The notes under the pieces: model-generated
What the model was told of the DNA's origin: nothing
What the model saw: only the letters and a program-made list of their open reading frames with translations
The model's database searches: none
Made by a program: the position numbers and the translations under genes
Assembly (NCBI GenBank): GCA_034509425.1
Contig: JAVTVJ010000550.1
Location: 434,001-498,000, forward strand
DNA: 64,000 nucleotides
From: Eopsaltria australis
Taxonomy: Eukaryota > Chordata > Aves > Passeriformes > Petroicidae
Direction: 5' to 3'
In this document: piece after piece, positions 35,261 to 47,200 of the stretch
Numbering within the stretch: position 1 is the first letter of the stretch
Layout: every line of letters starts with the position of its first letter

Positions 35261-38200
35261 CTGAAAAGAGAAGTGTATTAGTTTTCTCCTTTTCCTCAAT
35301 CCAATCCAATCCAATCCAATATAACCTCTCCTTTAGTATCAAATTATCATGAAAATACACTCTCTTTTTGCTATCACAAAAAACCCAAAAACATCCCTAG
35401 AGCAGACAAATTGCTCTCTCATACCTTTGCTGACACAGGTATGCACAACACATAGACACAGCAATTCTAGGTAGCCCATGTATCAACATCTCCATGTGAA
35501 GCCACAAGAAAATCAAGTTACTTTATTAACTCCACTAAGTGAACCTCACTTCTACAGTTCCATTTTTAGTTTCAGGGCAAGCAAAAGTAATGAAACCCAT
35601 TTTTTTTTTTTTTTACAAATTACAAACCTCAGATTGGACAATAAACCCTCTGTCGTAACTACAGTAGATAAGGCCTGATCTTCAGCACAGCAAACTCAAA
35701 GGCAACATCATCATAACTGCACTACCAGGACTTAGCTGACAGGTCTGCAGAGCTTGTACAACCTCCTGCCTTGTTATCTATGAATGTATGTGGCCAGTGC
35801 CTGAATCAGAGTGCATCTTGCAGCCAAGGCTGTAATTTAAAGCAATTTCATAACTTTCAGGGTACAAGTCATTACGATCTATAATAACGTTAATTCTAGT
35901 TTTGCTTACCAAAGAAATGCATAACAGTAATAGTGACATGCTAAGAAAATAATCCAAAGCAATTGTTTTTTTAAAGACTGAAACATAGGGGGGAAAAAAA
36001 ACCCCAAACCAAACATCAAAGGTTTATGTGAGCACTAAACTTTCAGTATTATACAGGAGGTGTTTTTTGTTGTTATTATTATTATTAAAACTGGTGTAAG
36101 AGGATACCATGCCAGGCTGAAAAAAAAAAAACCACCCACCCCAACCGAGAGTATTCTCTAAATTACAAAGTCTTTACCTCTTTCACTGTTTTTTTAATGA
36201 AGTCTTTTCTGTCAGATAAATCATAACTAGGATATTTTTCATACACCTAAAAAGAAGTAAAAACATAACAAAACAAAAACACAAAACAAGCCTCAAATTA
36301 CTTTCATTCAATGCATTGTATGAATAGAAGAAGCTTAAACGAAATTACGTCAAAAACTGATGTTGGTACTTCTAGCACTACAGCTGCCAAAATGCCCTTT
36401 TAATTGTTTTAGGAAAGACCCAAGCTTACTTTTCTTATCACATAAATATTTCCATAGATGTACCATGTTATATTTGGTCACTGACTAAACTGGTACTGTA
36501 ATTTTTCACATCAATAACCTGGAATGCCTAGATTGCCATGTCACACAACTAAGAATTCTCCAATTTTTGTTTTAAATACTGTCTGAAGTAGTCAGATAGC
36601 CCTGCATTAGTGTAGGAAGCTGAACAATTAGCGAAAAATAAATAAACCTTGGAATTTGGTAGTAAGTAAAACTGTGATCCTTTCAAGAGACTAACAGAAG
36701 AGTCAACATATTCGAGTGCTATTCTACAACTACTCTTTGGTTAACAGGGTGGGAGAGGACCAAACAAAAAACAGATGCCAGCACTAACAACCAATTCACA
36801 CTATTTTATTTCAGCATACCAAATTTCAGACTTCTACAATGACTATAAAATATGAAAAAACTTACATGCAGTTTTATCCTAACTTCTAGTTTAATTTTCT
36901 CAAGACAACTTCTTGAAAGTACCAGGAAAACCAAACATGGGAGTTAACCAGAAAGTATCAAGGTAACCGTATTGTTTGCATTTTGGTCACTTTTCCCCAC
37001 CTTTCGCTTTTTTAGCGACAGGGTTCCCACCTGTTCTGCCAATTAATGGATTCCTTGCTGAACTGACTGAACTCACTAACTCAGCTGAGAACTATTCTGA
37101 CAGATGCTGATAGGTGACAGTTGAATGGACTTACAAAGAGAACGTATGAAGAATGAGTGTGCAAGGTGAGCAGCAGAAATGTGCAGAGCACAGGACACAG
37201 CCCTCACCTACCGACACTGGCAAAGCTGCTGCACTGTCTAAACAGGTCAGATATTTTCACTGTCACACATGGCACTTGGCTTGGACATAATACTGCTACT
37301 TCCCAGGTAGCTAATTTTAATATTTCCCTTTTAATGCTGATATCAGTGCTGCATATCTAAAGATTAAAACTCTCGTTGTTATAACTACTAGCAAGTAAAT
37401 AAACCAATGCAAAACTATTCAGTTTCTGAACAACAGTGCACAGTACAAGTCTCCATTTCTGAAATGATGATGAAAGTTCACAAACAATCCACTACCTATA
37501 AAGAGACTGCAAAATTGTATTTACTTACCTCCTTGCAGATTTGTTTCATGGTAACCTCCTCCAAGTTTGCATTGGCCAGCAAATTCTTGACAGTTTCCTT
37601 CAGTTCTTCATCTGTGGGTGGTTTCTTCAGTTTTTTAATTAAAGGTTCATCATCTGAACTATCCTCAGACTCGCTTTCTAAATATGAAGAACAATTTGGA
37701 CTGTAATAGAAGGTTTTCACTTTGTCTGCTTTCTTCCTTAAAAACAGAAGCCATCAGAACTTTCCACAAACATCTAATCCAGATGCTTTCCTTTAAAATA
37801 GACATCTTACAAGACCATCCATTTAAAAACAAAGCAAATGCTATCAGTACAACATTTATTGATGAATTTGTGTAATTACTGATGAACTATCAGTTTACAA
37901 ATCAACAAGAAGTTTTTGGGACTAATTTAATCTATCAAATAATGAAAAAGACTTATTACAACAATTCCAATTCAGGTATTATGGCCCTACAAAAAAAAAA
38001 AAAAAAAGTAATTATTTCCTTTAAAAAGGAGTCCAGATTAATTTTTTCCCTAGCAGTGCCATACACTAGGATCTTGTAATTTTGCAAACTTAGTATCAGA
38101 AGCACCATGAGAACAAATAAGGAGAACTTTGTAAACAAAGTTAATTGAAGGAGCACAGGACACTCCTACAGTCTTTTCCAGAAGAAAAGGAATTAGACTG

Positions 38201-41200
38201 AATGACTCCAACATCCACTCATTTTCTCTACTGCCAACAAGAAAAAATTCAGAGCAGATGCCAAACAAACTAGATAATGACCTTAAAAATGACCTACTTA
38301 ACCGTTTGATTTTTGTACTGCAAATACACACTGGAAACAGAAATGCAGGAGGAGTAAGTAAAAAATTATGAATATATTACATAACTTATAGGAAAACCAC
38401 ATATACAACATTTGTGTGTATAAATATATAAGCTGATGACAAAATAATGTGTGCAGACAACACAGCCACATTCAGCAGTCAAACTGAAAACACTGAGTTC
38501 AGCACAGGCCAGTTACTCTGCTGAGAAATAAGGCTATGAAGAGAAATTTAGTATAATTCTCTGCCTAAGAGTTTACCCACACCTTTTCTCAAAGCACTGG
38601 CAAAAAGGGTTAACTAATCCGATGTGATGCTTACGCTGCAGCATGCATGTGCCAATGCTGGCATCAAATGTACTTTTGTAGTGTGGATATAATCTGTATT
38701 AGTAACTCGGACTACAACGGTAGACTTGGCAGCTATCTCAGTGTCAGATAATATAAGGTGGGAAAGGACCTCTGGAGATCATCTGGTACCAAAGCTACCT
38801 GGAACAGGGCCAACGTGGAGCTGGTTGCTTGGGCCCCTGCCAGGCTGATGTCCAAACATCTCCATCAATGGGGATTCCACAGCTCCTCCAGGCCTCATTT
38901 CTGTGACCACCCTCATGGGGAAGTTTCTTCCCCTAACAGGTAACTGCAGTTGCCCTGCTGGCAGCTTGTGTCTGTCACCTCTCACTGTGCACCTCCAAGC
39001 AGAGCCTGGCCCTGCCTTCCCCATACTCTCCCATTTGGGAGTTGCACACTGCAGGATGATTCCCCTTCATCTGTCTCTTCTGCAGGCTGAACAAGCCCAG
39101 CTCTGCCTTCCCTCCTCCACCCTGTGCTCCAGCCCCCTCACCATCCTGGTGCCCCTCCCCTGGACTCACTCCATGATGTCCATGCTTGCCTTGCCCCAGG
39201 GAGCCCACAGCTGAACACTGCTGCCAAGGCTGGCTCACTGTGCTGAACAGGGGTGACAGTTACTTCCCTGAGCTGCTGGGAAGAGCCCTGAGTACTGTAC
39301 CTTATCAGGAACGTTCCTTATCAGGACTGCCCACTGCTGAACGGCTTCAATGAGTTGTCTGCAAGAACCACCTGCCCCTGCCCAGGCCCTTCTTGGCCAA
39401 TGTGCTTAGGAAGACACCACTGGCCTCACCCTCACTACTGCAATCTTTACAGAGCTATTAGGAAACTCAGTGTCTGTGCACCCTTCATGCATATTGTGAG
39501 ATATGAGAAAACCAACTGCAAAAGGACACATGGAGAATCCACATCATGTTAGCAGAAAACCTGTATCAAACTGCAGAACCAAAGACACGTGTGGGATATA
39601 AACAACTGGATCAATGAAAAGATTTGCATAAAGCCACTACAGATGCCCAAAGAGAACTTTACCAATGTTCTTTCAGCAAAACGGAGAACTTGGCTGAAAC
39701 TTTCAGTTTATATGCAAATAAAAACTATACACGTGTACAAAGCAGGAATTACATTAAATATACCCAAACCAAAAACTTTTAAAATTAAATACTGTTTCAA
39801 GGAAAGAAACATCAAGGAGCAAACCAACAATTTACCAAATTCCATTTTCTTTCAAAATAAGGTGCAAAAGCTTGCTTTCTAATAAACACACCAGTTAAGC
39901 TACAAGGCAATGTATGATGAACGATTTAAAGCATTTACCTTTTCTAGAACTGTTTTGGTTTTTCTTAGTAGTGCTGCTGTCTGCCTTCTTGACATTTGCA
40001 CTCTTCACAGCTTTCTTGGTTTTAGAAGTCATCTTTTTAGATTTTTCTCTTTTAGATGCTTTTCTAGGGGGCTACAAAAAGAAAACCAGAACATTAAAGT
40101 GATGAGTTCTATCTGAACAATCCATACCTCTTTTCCATAAAAGAAAATCTTCCGCTCTGAGGACAATTTACTCCAGCCACTCCATGCTTAAGTTTCCCAC
40201 AGAGCTGGTGCAGCAAAACAGATACACTGCCTACATCCTTCTACCTGTAGTACATTAGAAGCTGTCATAAACCTAACTCCTTTAAAAAATGCTACAATCT
40301 TAAAGCTGTAGAGACTTCTTCCATTTCAGCACGTCCTACTTTCAAATTAATTTGACAAGCCAGTAATTTTGTAAAAATTAAGCATTTATTCTGTGTACCT
40401 GAACTTCAGTTCCTGGAGACTTCAGTTCACTCAGCCAGTGTGTGGCAGACATATCTAACACCTACCTTCTGAAAGAAGGCAAAGATGACTCACTTAGTTC
40501 AATGGAGTTTACTGTTAGGTCTTTTTGTGTGTTATGATTTTGTCTGTTTGGAGGGTTTTAGATTTTGTTGGGGTTTTTTTTAAATGACTGAGTTACTGGA
40601 ACAAAGACAACTCCTGTTTCTGAAACAGATACTCCTCTCCTCCCAGCTGAAACCCTGTTTTCCTGAAGAAATTAACAAATATGTCAAATTTTAGTATTTC
40701 AGCCCTACTTCAATTTGCTGTTTGTAAGGAAAGAACAGTAAGAACTAAGGTTGTTTCATGGAGGCACAGGAATTTGCTTGAACCATTTTTTTACATTAAA
40801 CCCAACACCTATCAAAATTACCCCAACAAAACAAACTGTTAAGCTACATTAATTGCCTTTCAACAAAAGATTGCTACTATTTCCTATAGCTCAGGCTGTT
40901 AACCTAACAGCCTGTCACACTTCCACTGCAACAGACAGGATGCAGCCTGAGTAAACAGTGGCCTTATATTAAAGCCAAGGGTTCCATAGCTTCCATAAAG
41001 AAATTTCTCAGTCACCAGCAGTTTCACTAATTGCAGTTTGTTGCAGGGGTCTGATATGGCATAATGGTTTTAAATCAAAGGAGGGTTGATTTAGAGGAGA
41101 AATAAGGAAGAATTTCTTTTACAATAAGAGTGGTGAACCACTGAAACAGATTCCCCAGAGAGGTAGTGAATGCCCATCCCTGGAAACATTTGAGGCCAGG

Positions 41201-44200
41201 TTGATTGAGGCACTGAGCAACCTGATCCAGTTGCAGATGTCCCTGCTCACTGCAGGAGGACTGGACTAGATGTCCATTAAGAGGTCCCCTCCAACCAAAC
41301 TATTCCTTGATTTGATGTTTCTCACCTAGTATGCAAAAAGCTTCAAAGAAAACACAAAATACGGTGAGATTAAGACGCTTCAGAGATTGCAGGGATCTTT
41401 CTAAGGCTGCCTACTAGTTGCTTACTTTAATCTATGACAAAACCTGAAGAGAGATTAAGATATAAAATCTAGGAGGAATATGGAAACAAGATTTCAAACC
41501 AATGCGGTCAGGTAGGTCAGTGACTCCTACTGAATTCAAAGCTAAGTCCTATGTGTCAAATCAAACACTACATGATGAAATTACAATAAAGTTATCACAA
41601 GATGATACAAGAAATGCTATCAATTACATTAAAAATCCTGGCTGTGCCAAAATGACACATAGCAAATGGTTTTGTAAGGTGCATACATATCCTCAAGAAG
41701 CAGAATTTTTGCCTTTTATCTAAATGATTCTCTAAATTCAACACATGAAGAATTTAAGAAAACCTCTTATAAATTGCAGATGTGCTCCCTTTTCTTTCAG
41801 TTAAACATCACTTACACCCCAACTCTGTGTTCCAAGAGTGACCAATTGATAGCAATGACATAATGTTGAAAAGCAAACAAAACCCCTCATTACCTCATCT
41901 TCACTTTCTTTTTCTTCTGAAGACTCATCCTTTTCCTTTTTTTCATCTTCTTCACTACTGGATTCATCTGACAAGATCTCTGGGCACTTGGTGCGTTTTG
42001 CTTTTCTTGCTGTTCCAGAGCTACTGCGCTCTTTTTTCCCTCCTTTGCTTTGTGGTTTTTTGGACTTCGGCAATGGCTGAGAGGTAAGAGATGCACGTAA
42101 TCCAAGTAGGAACACAAAAGTGTATTTTAAAAAGATAAATTCCTCCAAACCACATGAAAAAATACAGAGGTGTCCGAACACAACTAAGGGCTATTTAATG
42201 TACTACACTTAAGCCATAATATTTTGCAGTAAGTAATAATATTGAGATAGAGCTAAGCAAAATGAAATTTCAGTTCTAAGCTAAGTGCACCCCTTCACTA
42301 AGTAAACAAATCTTCAAAGACTGGGTATTAGAGAAGGGAAGCAAGAAAGATTCCTTCTAGGTTGTTCCTCTACGTACCAATCCATAAAAGCAAGCCTTTT
42401 GGTTACAAATCAGCTGACAACTCAAGACTTAAAGGCAGGAATTTTGCCCAATCTTATGCAAACCTGTATTTTGCTGTGACTCAGTGCCTGTGTCCCTAAA
42501 GCAGCATGCCGACCCCTTACTCACATCCCTTCCCAGTGTTTATTGGGAATAAATTTAATTTCCTGAGCAACAGTACAACTATTTTAGTATTACTTTATTA
42601 AAAACTGAAAGTCCAGGAAGATTATCAACAGAGTCTTTAACAGTCTTGGCAGTGGCACTCTGAACCTAGTGCACTGGTGTATACTAGCTAAATCCAAGTT
42701 TTTGTACCTTGCAACAAATTTCATTTGGTTATGTCCAAATGTGATAACATACATTTGCCAAATACAGCAAATATAAGTAACATCTGACACTTGATTTTCC
42801 AGTCCTTTCATGTACCTGCTCTCCTCCACCCACAAAGAAGCAGCTAATTGGTATTTGGGAATGGATATCCTAATTAGCTCCATGTGTTGAACTCACACTT
42901 ATGTGCACTAACAATGTGTAATGAGTACACCCGCACGTAAACAGAACTTGTATTTAAGTCCTCAGCCCATCATGGATGCCTGCAGTAGTAGAACTACTCT
43001 CTTTCAAGAAGTCTTTTCTACTTCATTAAGTTAAAACAGTAAGTGTATCATCACTGGAAACATGCAAACAATAAGCAATAGAGAACAGATGTATTTTTCC
43101 ATCAGAACAGTGCTATACAAGCAAGCATAACAACCTGCATCTCACCTTGCCTGAAGATTTTGGGTGCATTAGGAAGTTTAATATTCTGGTTACAAGCTCA
43201 CTATTAACTCCTGATCTTTCCAAGTCAAGAACTTCACAGATACTTTTCAACATTGCATTTCTAAATCTATGGGGAAAAAAAAGGAAAGAAAGAAAGAGAT
43301 TCAGTATCACATCCTGAACAGTCAACATTTGACTGCTAGAAGCTGCTGTCGGGTTTGTGTCTGCCACTTGACAATATATATCCACAGTCAACTACACTTC
43401 CAGTCTTATCTATGGTTAAGCAAAGTATCACCACTATATTACACAAGGCAAAATAAAACAGAATTCCCAAACCTGTACATCTGTAAAACAGGACATTAAA
43501 ATAGAGTTAAGGAATCACAGTAAAAAAATATTACATTCTTTATAACCTATAACCTGAATAGTAAGGTTCTGCAAAATACATGTTGACCCTTGTTCATCTT
43601 GTTCAATGCTGTCAAAATATGACATGCAAGTGCCCAGAAATTTTCTGTGCAGAAATCAACCACAGTGGCAGAACAAATTAACACACTGATCAACAGTTTG
43701 TGTTCCCCACACAGCTACAAACAGCAGCAGAAGCCACCACAGTAATGCAAGCACACAGGGCTCTGTACCTCCATAAGCAACACAATGCAACCAGGTTTCA
43801 GAGTATATGCTGAAGACTAAACCAGCAGTTGTTTCATGTGGAAAATATGAAAAAACCCTGTGCAACATTACTTTATATTGCAACCTTCTTTTGGTAAGGG
43901 CAATGATCCAATTAAACCCATGGGAAACAGTCAAACCTTCCATCAGGAGACAGAGTTTGTCTTGTAGAGTCCCATGTATCTGACAAACTGTACTCCTGGA
44001 AAACTGCATTTCTGAAGAAGAAAAATTTGGAAATTCCGAATTCTGGAAGCCTTTCCACTGCACAAACAGGCACTAAAAATCCCCCCAGTTTTAGAATATA
44101 TTGTGTAGACGTTTTAAGTTCTTACATTTGTTACAACTAGGTATGCAAATATGCAAGGGCACTTTAAAGTCTTTCAGTCCAGCCAAAGTTAAGTTGCAGC

Positions 44201-47200
44201 AGCTTCTCCTGTTGATGGAAAAGCAGCTTATGAAGGGAGACAGTAAAAATGAAAAAAAAGTTTGTGAGACTAGTTGCTACAGAAACTCTAGTATGTTTAA
44301 CATACAAGCAGAAATGGCTTTGATTCTGAAGGAGGAAGGTTTTGAGGCATAGAAAGATACAGGTTTGCACCATGAATAAATTACAATGTGTTCACAACAC
44401 CATGCCTGCCCTGAGGAAATAATGCTTTCCTCTCACTTGGAAGAAGAATCTGCTAGTTAGCATGCAATAGGTAAAGCCAGGAATGTAGGAATTGTGAACA
44501 AAATGTTCACAATTTAATTCTTAAAACATTTCAAGCTGTCTTAAGAGACCAGTTCGTGTGATTAAAATGAACACAGAAAAAAACTGTAGAGCTCTAGTGA
44601 ACAGCCATCTGGCTTATACTTTAAATGTAATCACAAGTAAAATTTTGGAATAAAAGAAAGAAAAAAATAGAGTGCATAGCACGAGTCAAGCTATATCAAG
44701 TATCAAGAGATCATTACTTTTTTAACATTTCTTCCTTCTTTTTATATTGGTCACTTCCTTTTTCAAATGGAAACCCACTGAACTGACCCACATTCTTCTT
44801 TAGGGATGCAACCTGGAACAGAACACACAGATTACTTTTCATTGCAAGCAGTTTAAAATATTTCATCCCATTACATTTATTAACCTTTCATACAAGAAAA
44901 ATCTGTTCTAGCATTTAGCTTTCTGTCGACAAAGAGACACCTTTTAAGTTATAACCTAACACGGCTTCTGCCTTTACTTATCTCATGACAAACTACAATT
45001 AACTTCTTGTGACTATGGTACTTTCAATAACTTACTAGACAAAGTCACCCGCCATTTCAAGCTCATTTAGAATGTACTGCATGATGATTTACAGGTTTGC
45101 AAAACTACAACATTATGTTGCCTATTGCATGCTTTGTATCATGCAATTTGTTATAAAATAAGGGATTTTATCTTTTATTCTATAATCTTCTAAAGTAGAT
45201 TTCCTTTACTAGTTTTTCTGAAGTCTTACATAGGACCACAACTGAATTTTTGAACCTCTTATTTAGCAGGACCGATTTTTGCATTTACATACCACCCAAT
45301 TTACAGCTTCTACCATTACACCTGATGTTTGATCTGAGTTGAACTTCCATTGCAACACCCATTATAATGGGAAAACTGCTTTCATTAAGATCACAAATGT
45401 ATTTAAGTGCTCTGTTTTCACTTCATCTCCTTTTACAAAAAAAAAAAAAGTTAAAAAACAACCCCAGATCTTTCAATCTTCTGAGATCTTTTTAACACTA
45501 GCAAGAATATTTTGAACTCACTTTCAATACTTGTACAAATTTTCTTTCTGCTGTTTCTCCATTAGTTTATAATTTTACGAAATTTGAGCTCCTTGTCCAA
45601 AGAGCTTTGTCCAGTACCTAAAGGAAATTTGCAGGTGGTACTGGTATGTTTTATTAAAAATGCTAATTACAATTAAAAGCACATACAAATAGGTGCATAC
45701 AAGGCAAGATCTGACCTTCACTATATTAAACAGCATTCTGAGTTCCCAAAAACTCTGATTAAATATAGCTTTGACTGCAACCATACTGGTATGTTCTTTT
45801 TCTGAATATTTGTGGCAACAGACCGTTCTTTGCCATTTAAACAAACATGGCATTGGAAGCAGTGGTCTGAGATATCAGAGCTAGCACACATCTGTACTAG
45901 TACTACTCAGTGCCTGGTTTCTGTGCTACCTGTTCCAAGTCTCCAAATACACAAAGGCATTAAAAAAGTTCCAGTAACTATAGTAAATATATAGAAACAG
46001 TACAATTTAATCTGCCTTAATTTCACATTTTGACTCCATTAGCAAGGAAAATGGGTCATATTTAATCTACATTAAAGAGACCTTCAATTTAGTACACCTT
46101 GCCACAGGATTTTTATAGGAATAGAGTTTATAAGAGTTAAAAGGAGGAGGCTTACTTAACTGGTCCTGCAAACACCCATTTTCTAAGTAGTTTGTAATAA
46201 ATGGCACTTAAGAAATAGATCCATAGGTGCAAATGTAAAAAACTGCACTACAAACATTTTCACTATACAGGAGAACTAACGGATATAACAAGATTGAAAT
46301 TCTTACAGTGCCTGGCCTGTTGTACAGGAGTTTGTGCAGGTTCCTAAGTTCGTCTGTCTTCTTTTTACTCAGAAAGAACTGTATCCTCTCAATTTCACAG
46401 AGTTTTTGTCCTTTTCCTGAAACAATGAAAATCAATTATGCTGTTCATCACATTAGTATTTACCTATATGTTTATAACTTAAAGTTTCTACTGTTTTCTT
46501 AAAAAGAAGTTACCTAAAAATAGACATCATAATAGGTCAAACATTAAGCAGGCCTCTTCCTATCACTTAGGCATCCTGACAGGCTCTTTACCCGCCTTAC
46601 TCAATACTACTTAGATCAGGGTACAAGATCTGGCATTTCTATTCTAACTGCCCCTGCCTTTTTTAGTAGTGGTGAGGTACTGAAGATCTTATTCCAAGTT
46701 TATACATCATGTAACTTTTATGGTTTAAACTGATGCTACAAAATAGAGGGTTTTCATATAATAGCCACATTATTTTAAAAAGGATCATGACTCCTAAGTT
46801 AGGTCTCATCTACAACAAATGAATGATTTCATCTTTTTAGAGTTTTCATTATCATTCCTAACACAACTCATATGTGAGAAGTCAAGCTTACCTGGTGTAA
46901 CTGTAAAAGGTTCCTTCTGCAGTGAGGACACTTGCATGGTCAGTCGGTCAACCTTCTTCTTCTCCCTTTTTCCTTCAACAATGAGACTCTTTTCTGCAAA
47001 AGACAGCTTCCTTAAACACAATATTCTTCATTGTAGCTTTGACTCAGGTGACAGGCAATACAACACTGACTCTTTGAAACAGCAAACCAAGAATGGATAA
47101 TGATATAACCAGGCACTGTGACACTCTCAGACCTTTGGCTAGTAAGCCAACGTGGTTCTATGGAACGCAGATATGTAACTAGAAATCTTGCTATTTCTTA

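Noticed and set aside
43656..44063. 135-aa minus-strand open frame in a DEK intron
   Set aside because: The longest intronic frame, but it resembles no protein I know, has no flanking splice logic, and would not join the DEK reading frame.
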